In this document: positions 19,601-30,077 of the stretch, in pieces
Numbering within the stretch: position 1 is the stretch's first letter
How the letters are laid out: the number at the start of each line of letters is the position of its first letter
NCBI GenBank assembly: GCA_030141605.1
Contig: JAQGDQ010000004.1
Coordinates: 806,001-870,000, forward strand
From: Tubiluchus corallicola
Lineage: Eukaryota; Priapulida; Priapulimorpha; Priapulimorphida; Tubiluchidae
Direction of reading: 5' to 3'
DNA: 64,000 nt
Made by a program: the position numbers and the translations under genes
The notes under the pieces: model-generated
Told to the model about the DNA's origin: nothing
The model's input: only the letters and a program-made list of their open reading frames with translations
Databases searched by the model: none

Positions 19601-22600
19601 AGTTTTACGTGCTATTTACACAAGCGTATTTTAAATAAGAATTCTTAGTACATGTGTTAGTATGATGATTCGTATTACCGTATCGAAGACATTCAATGTA
19701 GATAATAATTATGTACCTTTAAATTTATGATTCTTGTTTCGCGCATTTCGTGCCTGGTGTTTTTAAAATTTTACATTTGTTCTTGTTTTTAATACTGTAA
19801 ATAATATAAAACGTTAGCTTGCCAAAAATTAAAATTTGTTTTGCGTCAACATTTTTTGGTGATCTCAGTAATGTGTTTTTGTAAGTTAGTTAAGTCTAGT
19901 TTCTTACTAAACAAATATAGCCTTTCTCTTAAATTACAGGCCATTGTGTTGCCACAACAAATCTTACATTTCATTTTTTATATCATTTCTTATGCTGAAT
20001 GCAATGCGCTGCTTATTGAATTTTGAAAGAAGGTTTGCATTTGTTACTTATTAGCAAACGATTTATTCGAAAATTTATTATAGCAGGAATGGCAGATAGA
20101 GATAGATAATAGAAATTGAAACGGTGAGAGAAGAGAGAGGGGGAGAGAGAATTGCATTTCATGTTAGTAATCTTTGTTTTTTTTTGTTATTTCAGTAAGT
20201 AGGATTATTGCAGTTTATTTTAACATAACTGTTTACTGTTGTGATAATAGCCTAATGTGTAGCTAGTCAATTTAGTTCACCTTTGGCCAATGATTTTGGC
20301 AATGAAGGGAATTGCTCTTATTATGGGTCAGAGTGTTTGTAGAAGTAATGGCATTCAAATTGGTCCTAAATGAGCTAAGATTCAATACGTATTTTAAATA
20401 TTTTACAGATTACAGCTTTAATATTAGGTAATCAAACAGTGCCAGTAATGGAAAGATGTTTTAGCAGTATATTTCAATGTTCCTATTTTTTAAGTTCGCG
20501 GTTAAATAAATACACTGAAGTGAAAACATGAGAGCATAATTGTAATTTTTGTTTTTATTTGCACTTGTTGACAAATGTTGTTGTAACAAAAATTATGCAA
20601 AACGTTACAATTAACCTTGGTCAACAATTTTCAGACTAAAGACAAATTTTCGCCTCTGCCTGTTCGTTAGAATTGTGTGAAGTAAAATAACTGAACAGAA
20701 TACAATTTGGATAAAGCAACTTAAATTGTTGCAAGCTAAAACAGTAGACAGTTGGTGGTGGCCTTTAACTTGTTCGTTATCAGACATAAATTTGCAAAAG
20801 TTAGCATTTTAAACTTTGAAAGTTCATTGCCCAATGAATATGAGTACTATCATTTGCATTAATGTCATTGATCATTTAATTTACGTCTTGACAAGCCACC
20901 TAAGTACAGTACTAGCTAACATACTGGTTGTAAAAACATTTGCTTCATATTCTAGGTCGATTTTTTTATGTTTCAAACTTTGTTTCATCATTTGTTCCTG
21001 AAGTGTGTACCCATTAAAGGTTTTCCATATACTGTACCTGATTAGTTTTGAAAGAGGCCCTATGTGTGAATCACTGCTTGAACCTTATTGCTAATTCTGT
21101 AATGTGTTATGACTGAACTTTCTGTGAACCTGGCAGCACCCTGCATTTGTTCATCTTGATTTCAAAGTGTGGCATTTCAGAACACTAAACATGCCCTTGC
21201 TGTGAACAGTATTACTTTAAATTTCTCTTGAATTAAAAACTGTATTTGTACATCAGACATTAATAGCAAAATTTGGTAAAGGTAAACTTGCGTTAGCCTA
21301 AATCTTGGAGACGAATTTAAAAAGGCACCAGCTGCCTACTGGACAATGACTGAATTAATTGATGTGTTATGTAACCTGTGCAATGTGATATTAATTATTG
21401 TTGATTTTTAAGAGGGACTTTGTCTCGCTGCTCTAAAGTTATTTTTACTAGTAGCAAATTAGTGATTATTTGAGTATATGACATAGAGAACTTGAAAGTT
21501 AGTTGTGCAAAATTGCAAATTGGTAAAATAGTTTTGTGCATTCCAAAAAATGTAATTCTAATGCTCATATCAATGCAGTCATGTTCAAATAGTTTTAACA
21601 CAGTGTTTTTTATTGTTTATTCAAATAACTTTAACACAGTGTTTTTAAGATTTAATGCTACATTTTAAATAGCAAAATACATTACCGTATTGAACTTACT
21701 GTTAATTGTCTTGTTGGCAAATTTGAATTTACTGTTTGGCAAGTCAGAAAACTGTGGAAGTAAACATTAATTGGCAAACAATTTAAAATGGCTTTGGTAA
21801 CTGCTAAAATGTATGTACCAAATGGTTAGCAGCGAAATATTTTCTTTTGTAGGCCAATTGACGAATATCTATTTTTTCACAGCTATGTTAGAAAGCTGAA
21901 ATTCAAATTGTAATTTTTGTATAGTGGTGAAATTTTTTACGAATCGAGTTTATTGCACTTTTCCACATATTTTTTGATGGTAAATTAATAATGGTATTAA
22001 TTGGCTTTTTATAAGAAACGCTTCCATTTGCATTGACCGATTACAATCGATCGTTAATATTTTTCACTAGTCAGTTAGCTATCCTATTTATTAAATATAT
22101 ATATTATTATTCATTCACACTTATCATTTCCAGCTTTCTGATCCCACTTTTATACTTGCTTTCGCAAAAGAATTTTGGCGAAGCAGACATTCAAATGAGT
22201 TTTTAAATGACCTCGCTGTGTCTGGTTGTGTATTTAAATAATAAAGATACATTATTAAATTTTTCTACTTTATTCTGGATTTAGGCGGACACCTGGCGTG
22301 CTTTGTGGTTGGCACGTGTGTGGATAAAGCTTGCTTGTTGCATTCAATGGGCTTAGACTATACGGCTGGTTGGATTCTGCAGGTATTGTGTTAGGCGACT
22401 CAGTCATAAATCTCTGTGTTTGGGCTTTCTTGCATCAGTCGTGTGCAAAGTATGAGTCAAAGATATGTTCTAGTCTGTCACCTGCTAAACGGCAGTCACT
22501 TTCGCAGCTGCATTGAAGTTAATGTCTTGCAACTTGAGATTGTAATATAAAGCTTTGACGTAAGTATAATTTCAATTTGGAGGTAATTGTACAGGAAGGA

Positions 22601-23108
22601 ATGCGAAGGAATACTTTGTAATTAAAAAGGTACTAATTTTGCCATTTTTCCGTGCTTAAAATAGGTTTTTAATACTGCATGGGAAGGTGGGAGGACAGTT
22701 TTCCTTCACTCACTTGGCATCATCTCATTTGTGCATTAACATGCGCTGCAATCTAGGAGAAAGAGAAGATTTAGCAGGTGTTCTTGCCAAAAATTAGATG
22801 ATGATGTCTTGTTCATACCAGTTGTAACCACTGTAAAGCTGCCCATTCTTCTCTTGTGCCTGCTCAAATTTATGGCTTGGTATGTTAAATAATTAAGAAT
22901 TACTTGTGTAGATTAAATTGAATTTTTTCTCATTACATCTAAGCTAGCATTTTCATTAGGTTTCAACTGAAGCAAAACAATACCGATACCAGCAGTGATG
23001 GCCCGATCACACTAAAACCTAATTCAATCCCCGATTCCCATTGTTTTCAACAGCTCCAATTTTCGGTTAGGCTATTTACGTTCCACAAGCAATCGATCAA
23101 GTCTTATA
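19601..23108. other. AT-rich region upstream of the microRNA cluster
   Basis: No gene was recognised. A roughly 30 bp TTCAAATA…AACACAGTG segment is repeated in tandem at about 21582-21650. A segment with splice-like borders lies at 22285-22382 (listed separately). Confidence 0.5.
22285..22382 (+). other. Possible non-coding exon
   Basis: TTCTGGATTTAG acceptor and CTGCAG|GTATTG donor enclose 98 nt that are richer in G+C than their surroundings. All frames contain stops or lack a start, so if spliced it could be a non-coding exon of the microRNA host transcript. Weakly supported. Confidence 0.22.
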
Positions 23109-23171
23109 TACTATAGCCGAGGAGTTTAATACTGTAATATTGTCCCAGTATTAAACTACTCGGCTATAGTA
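23109..23171. repeat. 26 bp imperfect palindrome with 11 nt loop
   Basis: The left arm at 23109-23134 begins TACTATAGCCGAGGAG. The right arm at 23146-23171 is its reverse complement except for one mismatch. The arms begin and end with TA. It could be a very short foldback element or a hairpin RNA; it lies 400 bp upstream of the first microRNA hairpin. Confidence 0.85.
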
Positions 23172-23573
23172 CTGTTAAATAAGGGTGATTTTCTTTGCCA
23201 TTTTATACGTCAAACTTTGTAGTTACTGCTTTGCAAATCTTTGATGATGTTAGGAAAACTATTAACTGTGGTGTGACTATCATGTAAATGTAGTTTTTAC
23301 GCAAACATTTAGTTTTTTTAACGTTAAAATGCTGTATCTAGACTCGTGTATTACGCAGTTTGTTGTTGTCTAATATGCTCTTATAACAAAGGTTTGCTGG
23401 ATTGCTTAACTATTGCAAATACGGATGCTTTTTTGTCTAAACTGGAGGGTTCTTTAAACAGCATTATGTAGATGTGGCAGCTTTTGTGCATTTTCAGCTA
23501 CTTACTTTTGCTGAAAAACTTATGTTTGCTTAATAGAAAGTCTTTGCCCTGTAGAATATCCCTACATTGCATG

Positions 23574-23634
23574 CTGTGGAAGGATGTGGATTGCGAGATT
23601 CATTACAAACCATCTCGCTAATTTACGTTCACAG
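23574..23634 (+). ncRNA. mir-71-like microRNA hairpin (diverged paralogue)
   Basis: The 5' arm at about 23577-23600 (TGGAAGGATGTGGATTGCGA…) pairs with the 3' arm ACCATCTCGCTAATTTACG through a GCGAGAT/ATCTCGC stem and a further U-A, G-U, G-C run, with an outer CTGTG/CACAG stem. It shares the loop-proximal ACAAACCATCTC and CTAA blocks with mir-71, which lies about 95 bp downstream in the same orientation. The 5' nucleotides 2-8 differ from the miR-71 seed, so its targets would differ if expressed. Confidence 0.72.
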
Positions 23635-23665
23635 TAGATAACACGAGCATTGAAGCATTGAATTG

Positions 23666-23738
23666 CATGCTCTGAAAGACATGGGTAGTGAGATGTACCT
23701 TGTACAAACCATCTCACTAACATGTCTTTCAAAAACAT
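23666..23738 (+). ncRNA. mir-71: mir-71 precursor
   Basis: The mature 5p sequence at 23673-23695 begins TGAAAGACATGGGTAGTGAG, as in protostome miR-71, including the full seed GAAAGAC. The 3' arm at about 23707-23731 (CATCTCACTAACATGTCTTT) is nearly fully complementary, with a short UACCUUGUACAAA loop. miR-71 is found in protostomes and is typically clustered with mir-2, as here. The strand is fixed by the known mature sequence. Confidence 0.97.
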
Positions 23739-23910
23739 GGATTTCTGTTACTTCGATAGTGAGCTGCTGATAAAGACATTGGTGCTAACTTGTGATTCTT
23801 GTAGGATTGTAAAGATTTGACTAACGGAAATAATGCATCTGTTGTACATTCATTGCATTGCTGTCGTTAAGGTAACCACCAAGCTTAATCAGTGGATTTA
23901 GTCCTGTAAT

Positions 23911-24041
23911 GTAGATCTTATGTTCTGGAGCCACATGTGCACTTGACGGATGGATGAATCAGTCCAGCAAAGTAAATCTGCTGCTCTGGAGCGACGTATG
24001 CACTTGAAGGTAGGCCAAACGGATGAATCCATTTGAGCAAA
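23911..24041. repeat. Tandem duplication between mir-71 and mir-2
   Basis: Two units of about 60-70 bp (from 23911 and 23971) share GTAGATCT/GTAAATCT, TCTGGAGC, ATGCACTTGA and GGATGAATC. Neither unit shows a recognisable microRNA mature sequence. Confidence 0.7.
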
Positions 24042-24077
24042 CCAACTGTTGTAGATACATGAACGTCATTACACATT

Positions 24078-24137
24078 TGCGTCAAAGTGGCTGTGAAATG
24101 TTGAGTTAGTCATATCACAGCCAGCTTTGATGAATCT
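24078..24137 (+). ncRNA. mir-2: mir-2 family precursor, copy 1
   Basis: Mature 3p sequence at 24113-24133 starts TATCACAGCCAGCTTTGATG. The 5' arm TCAAAGTGGCTGTGAAATG from 24082 pairs with it, closing a short ATGTTGAGTTAGT loop region. The mature is on the 3' arm, as in all mir-2 family members, and carries the family seed ATCACAG. Confidence 0.97.
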
Positions 24138-24221
24138 GTGTTGACATGGATGACATCAGGGAAGAGCAGAAAAAAGAAGTGGAAGCGGGTAAAAGGAGAA
24201 AAAGAAATGACTGCAGGAATG

Positions 24222-24282
24222 CTAGTCAAAGTGCTTGTGATGTGGTGACATCTGGCATATCACAGCCAGCTTTGATAAGTGA
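24222..24282 (+). ncRNA. mir-2: mir-2 family precursor, copy 2
   Basis: Mature 3p at 24258-24278 starts TATCACAGCCAGCTTTGATA. The 5' arm from 24226 reads TCAAAGTGCTTGTGATGTGG and pairs with a different mismatch pattern from copy 1, a U for the expected G in the centre. It lies about 85 bp after copy 1. Confidence 0.95.
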
Positions 24283-24434
24283 TCCTCCTTCAGGTACAAC
24301 ATCTGTAACAAAATGTTTGGTATGAATTGTAGTTTACGACTAATGTAAGCCAACTTTGATAAGTGGTCCTAGTTCAGGTACAACATCTGTAACAAAATGA
24401 TGCTTGGTATGATGTGTAGTTCACAATTGATGTA
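24262..24434 (+). repeat. Tandem duplication containing a decayed mir-2 3' arm
   Basis: The segment from the copy 2 mature core (CAGCTTTGATAAGTGATCC…) through TACAACATCTGTAACAAAATG is repeated from about 24347 as CAACTTTGATAAGTGGTCC and the same TACAACATCTGTAACAAAATG. In the second unit the seed region reads TGTAAGCC in place of TATCACAGCC. No complementary 5' arm precedes it, so it looks like a dead mir-2 duplicate. Confidence 0.8.
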
Positions 24435-25251
24435 ACTCTCACATCTCAAGAAACTGTTGCATCATCGGCAAATTTCACGTTCATATATTTGAAGTACCAT
24501 GAAACCACTTTTTGTTAGCTTTTAGGCATACTTTTAAATTTGCCTTTGGAAAAAGCCATGATCCCAATATCTATTATTGTTAGTGCAAATAGGTGTAAAT
24601 GCATAGTTCTGTCGTCTTAGTCTTTTTAATAATTCATGTTCACTTATAGTCGACTAATTATTGATTTGAAAATGAATAATGTAAATGTGTTGCTAACTTA
24701 TCACCATGGTTATTGGTTAGTACTGCTTTCTTTGCTTAAAACTGTTCCACTTCTTAATTTAGTTGTTTATTTCTCTATAAACATTTTTGGCTGTAAATAA
24801 TAGGGGCAAGAGGTGTAGTTGAGTAACTTGATGGTGTAAGGAACTCGGCAATCAAAGTAAATTAATGCCTGGAAAAACTGCTTTAGGATTGAATCTTTCA
24901 TTCTGCTTCTAGCCATTTTCCTACCAATATGCATCCTATTGTGCCTGAGACATCGTGCCTTCAGTGTTTTAAGGTTTGCCTTAAAAATGAGGTTGGTGTT
25001 GCTTTCTACTCAACAATCTATATTTAGTAGACAATATTGTTGAATGTGAATTCCAGTGGACTGAGTATGTATAAAAAAAATTCTGGCATTTTATTTGTAT
25101 AAAAATAACAAAGTTGTATTTCATTTGTTATATGCTTATTTAAATGTCGAGGTAAAGGTCTTGCAGCTTGCAGGAGTGTAGTGATTGTTTAGTTTTGGCA
25201 TTTTGTGAACAGAGTAGCTGTTGGTGTTTTTGTGGTGCAAATTTAGCAATT
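24435..25251. other. Spacer within the microRNA cluster
   Basis: AT-rich sequence between the two halves of the mir-2 cluster. No hairpin with a mir-2 or mir-71 arm and no coding signal was seen. Confidence 0.5.
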
Positions 25252-25945
25252 TTTCTACTAGAAATGGTGACCGACAGCAAAAAAAGAATCCTGTAGAACA
25301 TTAATTTTCTATAGTAATTTGACAACATTACATAGCCTTTCTAGCCTATTTTTTCTTATACGCCTACTTGTTCTGCCTTATCTGTATTTAACAGTAACAT
25401 CATTTAAGTCATTTTTTAAAATATCCCATACGACACTATTTTTAGTTCTCAGCAGTTATGCTGTCGGTATAAGCTTTATTGTTGTAAAGTACGGTGGTTA
25501 GTACGCACATGCTTCATGGCTGATAAATAATTGCGTGCAACTGCATCATAAGCAGTGACTACAACAGACCTTTTAAGAAAACAATCTGTGTAAAAAATAT
25601 CGAAATATTAACTGCATACATTTTAGTCAAATACGTTAGTATTTTGTCTATTTTTTATATATTTGCGAATAGTTTATTTTGTGTACGAGTAAGCGGAATC
25701 ATTCGAACTAGCGCATGCCATAGAGAATGTCATTAACATAGCAACGACCTAGTAATAACAGTCGAATAAAAGCTTTTCATAATCTGGTGTTTAGATGCTT
25801 TTTAGGCAATTAGATTAAATTAAACTACAATGTACATAAACATAACTTTGGTAAACATGGCATAGCTTTCGTCGATTCGGGGAAAGATACAAAGTTCCAT
25901 TAATACGGAAATGTAGTAAACATCGCAAGTTTCGTTTACCGGCCT
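25252..25945. repeat. Dispersed repeat, copy A
   Basis: Matches 32152-32782 over most of its length. Shared stretches include AATTTGACAACATTACATAG, TATTTTTTCTTATAC, TTAACAGTAA and GTTATGCTGTCGGTA. Near the right end both copies have AATACGG and AAACAT(C/G)GCAAGTTT. It has no intact frame. The class is unknown; it may be a non-autonomous transposon. Confidence 0.78.
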
Positions 25946-26127
25946 ACTCAGTCAGTATAATATTTAGTTAGTTTATTTTTTCTTTTCAGATCATGGAATT
26001 TTGGAGTCCAACTTTTACAACAGAGGATGGAGCTGGCGTATGCTCGTTCTAAAAATCTCGAGCGTTGCTTATATGCATACATAAGGAACCTAAAGAAAAA
26101 ACAATATTATATTTTCACATTGTACTG

Positions 26128-26188
26128 CTCTCAAAGTGGCTGATGGTTTGTTGTTTAAAGTCATATCACAGCCAGCTTTGAAGAGTAG
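26128..26188 (+). ncRNA. mir-2: mir-2 family precursor, copy 3
   Basis: Mature 3p at 26164-26185 starts TATCACAGCCAGCTTTGAAG. The 5' arm at 26130-26148, TCAAAGTGGCTGATGGTTT, pairs with it around a TTGTTTAAAG loop. The 3' end after TTTGA differs from copies 1 and 2; the seed is unchanged. Confidence 0.95.
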
Positions 26189-26751
26189 AAAAATGTTAAT
26201 TTTCTTCTACGACTCCTTGAAGGAAGCAACTTTTTCCTTTTATTATGGATATTTTAATTTAGTCTATTTAAAATCAGTTAATTTCTAGCATATTTACTGC
26301 CAGCAAAGCTTGATTGCTAAGCTTAGATAGACATTTGTTTGAGGTTTCATACTAGACACTGCTGAAATAGTGTGTGCGTGTCCACTGTCATAGAGAAAAC
26401 AAATTGTTCGCTAGCAATAATGTCAAACTGAAGTGTAGTTAGGTAGCCATATTCTCTAAACAATTAGAAGTATACATGTTTAGTTGGGAGAAAAAAGCTT
26501 GACCGTAAAGTGACAGGCTTTGCAGCATTAAAGGGAGTCAGTGTTATTATACTATATTAGCGAAAAATATTTTGAGAATTTTGAGGCTGCATTGCTTTAA
26601 ACATTCAAATTGAAGATTCTATTTTTGTTGTTTACGCCAAACTGCGCAAATGAACAACATGATTGAATTGTTTTCTTTCTGCATTTTTTCATCGCATATG
26701 TAATTTTTGCAATTTTTTGCAGATTATGCTAAAAAGTTAACTTGGTTACAG
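26189..26751. other. Spacer between mir-2 copies 3 and 4
   Basis: No additional microRNA-like hairpin or gene was recognised. Confidence 0.5.
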
Positions 26752-26849
26752 CTAAAACTATGATGCAGAGCCATGTGTGTTTGCAAAAGCAGACTTGAAA
26801 ACTAAAGCTAAGGTGCAGTGCTGCACGTGTGGTTGAAAAAGCAGGTGTA
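26752..26849. repeat. Two-unit tandem repeat, about 48 bp each
   Basis: Units starting CTAAAACTATGATGCAGAG and CTAAAGCTAAGGTGCAGTG align along their length with AAAAGCAG near the end of each. Confidence 0.7.
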
Positions 26850-27129
26850 AAAGTGTTATGTTCATTATTTGCATCTTATGAGGCTTATTACAAGCTTTCA
26901 TAACTTTAAACTGAATGTTTCCCTTTGGATAAAGCACAAAATATTAAACTTTCAGAAACTTTTTCTTTGCTGGTGCTACTAATGATTAAGCTAAACATAC
27001 TGCCAAATTTCGGTAGTCATCAGGAGTAAAAATTGTCAACTGCAGTGTTTTAGAAAATTGCTGCTGTTATCAGCTGCTGATAGACTTTTTAGACAAATCC
27101 ACATTCACTAATAAAGAGGAGTGTTGCAC

Positions 27130-27188
27130 CCATTGAAGTGGCTGTGATTTGTTTGTTACGCTCATATCACAGCCAGCTTTGATGTCTG
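27130..27188 (+). ncRNA. mir-2: mir-2 family precursor, copy 4
   Basis: Mature 3p at 27165-27186 starts TATCACAGCCAGCTTTGATG. The 5' arm from 27133, TTGAAGTGGCTGTGATTTG, pairs with it across a TTTGTTACG loop. It is the last recognisable member of the cluster, about 0.98 kb after copy 3. Confidence 0.96.
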
Positions 27189-30022
27189 TCTCACTTTACT
27201 GTGTCTACGGGCTGTAAGTTATATGCAAAATATTGTACCTGATAAAAATACAATTTTAACCCTGTGCAATGCTTAGTTTGAAGCCTCTAGTTTGACTAAA
27301 ATTGAACCTTCTATATTTGATAAATGGAATGATTTGCATAGAATTGGCATAGTTGGTACGTAAAGTAGTCTACAAATTACTTTTTTCATATTATTGTAAT
27401 AATGTGAAGTTTGAACATGGTTGGAATGCAAGTTAATCTAGTTGTCTAATAATCTCTGGCTAATTTTACTTCAGTATTTTTGGAAATTAGGTACTTGTGA
27501 ATAGTGTATTATTGCTCCGTTAAAAACTTCGTGAACATCTTTAGAAATTAGTTATTTTGGTTTTTAAGCGTAATGGTTGTGAAAAAATTAAAATGTTGTA
27601 TGAAGTTTATACATGTACTATAATGTTAAATGGTTCTTGTAAAGTGAACATTGTGTAATATGCATACGTTTTGCAGCTTTAATATTTTTTTGAGTGTAGT
27701 GCTATAAAACAGATAGTATTTTAGCGATAGCACTTTTCATTGCAGTTTATTTATGCCAGATACTGTTATTTGCTTTTAGTCAACGAGGAATGATAACAAC
27801 GCAAAATAAATAATTGTGTTTTTATTGAAATTTGGCCTGCTCATGTAAAATTTGTTTTTGCATATTGTTTATTGTATTTATTTTATTTATACCGGCACTA
27901 GATGGCGCTAGAGTATGATGCATTACTTGGGAAAGCTTAATAAGTAAATAATTTATCACCTTTTACGAATACAAGTAACAATAACATAATTAAATAAGAT
28001 GATTTACATAGAAAAATAAAATTATAATGTTGGTTGGTGAATAGGTGGCGAAAGAATTGAAAAGTTATTGGAACAGCCACCCATTAGGTGTATCACTGTA
28101 AACAAGTTCATATGCTATTTGTCAGAATTAATCTGCAAGATGGAATTTGGCATTTAAAACATTACAGTTGCTTAAGAGATAATTTATATCGCAATTGACG
28201 TCTTGAAATTACTTTAGAAAATTAATTTATATAAATATTTATAATTTGTGAACTGGGTGGTTAGTTATAATTATAGCTTATTGTTATAGCGATGAAAAAA
28301 ACAGAGCTACAGAGATGATAAATTGCAATGTTTGATAAACTTTGCAATGGATAATACCTGAAAATTGTCAAGGAGAAAGTGTTATACATAATTATTTTAA
28401 AACATCTGTATGTGACAATACTGTAAATTGAATTTTATGCTAGAGTGAAAATAAGATGCTACTAAATAATTTGTATTAAAAAGTAATTTATACGATGCAT
28501 AAAAGTTCGTGAAGCACATTTTTAAATGGCTTGTTGTCATATTTAATTAGTTGTGCACGAATAATACGCATTGGTACCAAGCAAATAATGCTGATATGAG
28601 TAAGTGTTTTATCTCTTATATTCCTGTATTCACTTTGTAATGTCTTACCAATGACTGGCAAATACAGAGTGAATCGTCTGCAAAAGAGAAATTGCTTACG
28701 TGCTGCAGGGAATAGTTTTTTCAGCTAATTCCTACAATATCATGGCAAAAACGTAAACATTATCATACATGATTTCTCTGCTCCTGTTAAAATTTGTTTG
28801 CCACTTCTCAAGCTGCACTAGCAAAACTAGATCTCTGTCACAAATTGTTTTGAGAATTTTCCCAATAACAACACCAGTAAACAAAATTATTTGGACAAAT
28901 AGTACAAGAAACTTTAAGCACTGGCATCTATTATTTCGGCTATTGTTTTGTAGCTGGCTACATGCCTATACAGTATACACCATGTGTTATGTTTTCCAAG
29001 TTTCACTTTTAAGACTAACTGTTTGGGCCAAAGAATTGGCCTGGTTTTTAATACCAGTTAAGTAAGTACTGAAACTCACTTGTTCTAGACTGCTCTTTTA
29101 ATAAAATTTTTAGAATTAGAATTCGTGCTTTGTTTCACCTGTTAGTAAAAAATATTAGTACAGTATAACTGTAATGAATTAAAAACAAAATATAAATAAC
29201 ATTATAATTAATTTTTAGTTGCCATGTATAGGTTAATGGGAATGAAAATAAGTTATCGAGTCAGACACCTCATTTTCTTTGTTGTGTTATTGAATCACTT
29301 TGATTGCAAAACAAAGAGCAACTGTCGCCTAGAACCTTGAGCTTGTGTCGTAACGCGCTTCTCCAGCTTGCTTATAGGCTACATTGTTTTCACGGTCCAC
29401 GCTATTTGATCCAGATAGGCTCTAAGATTCTGTCCATGTGCGAGTCACAAGTAACTTCCTTCATCAGCACTATCCTCCTAATTCCCTCTGTCTTCTTTTC
29501 GTAATATTAAAAAATATGGTGAAGTGCTGCAAAGTAAGCAGCAGGCCTTAACTGTATGTGTGTTAGAAAACAAGTGCTCTATTCCGTCCTTATCAACGGG
29601 AGTGCTAACCTTCCTCTGCTTTCTTTATTACTTGTACGACATGTACGTTAGATGTAGTGAAGTTTTATTCCGCAGGGTGGCACAATCTAATATTGCGACA
29701 ATGACGTCATGCTAACTAATTTTTGTGGCATGGCGAGTGACTGACACTGGAGCTGTGTATAGTGCGGAGTGACTAATAATTTTTGTGGATAAACATTCTT
29801 TATCGTTGTTTGTATTGCTATTCATTAATAATGATATATATATGGTCTCCATTTTTAACTAATTTGTGCGCTTTTTTATCCTGTTTGGTTGAACCTCATT
29901 AAGGTGACCGTTTTCGAATTTGACGGTTGTAGGATTACACTTTGCCTGCTCGCAGAATTGATTGACTATGTTAACTGATTTCAAGATTTGACGCCGAATT
30001 TTTCTTTGCTGAACCAAGCAAG
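27189..30022. other. Region between microRNA cluster and KIF13 start codon
   Basis: Should contain the end of the microRNA primary transcript and the KIF13 promoter and 5' UTR. Neither boundary can be fixed by eye. Short open frames (for example 28769-29065 on the plus strand) are not recognised and lack supporting signals. Confidence 0.5.
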
Positions 30023-30077
30023 ATGTCGTCAAGCAAAGTAAAAGTAGCTGTGCGTGTTCGGCCATTCAGTAGGCGAG
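30023..30077 (+). CDS. KIF13: KIF13 first coding exon
   Basis: ATG at 30023-30025 then [17 protein letters not shown] and one base of a Glu codon; donor [20 protein letters not shown] is the first beta strand of kinesin-3 motors, and the distance from Met to this strand is as in KIF13 proteins, which supports this start. The sequence before the ATG is CAAGCAAG. Confidence 0.96.
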
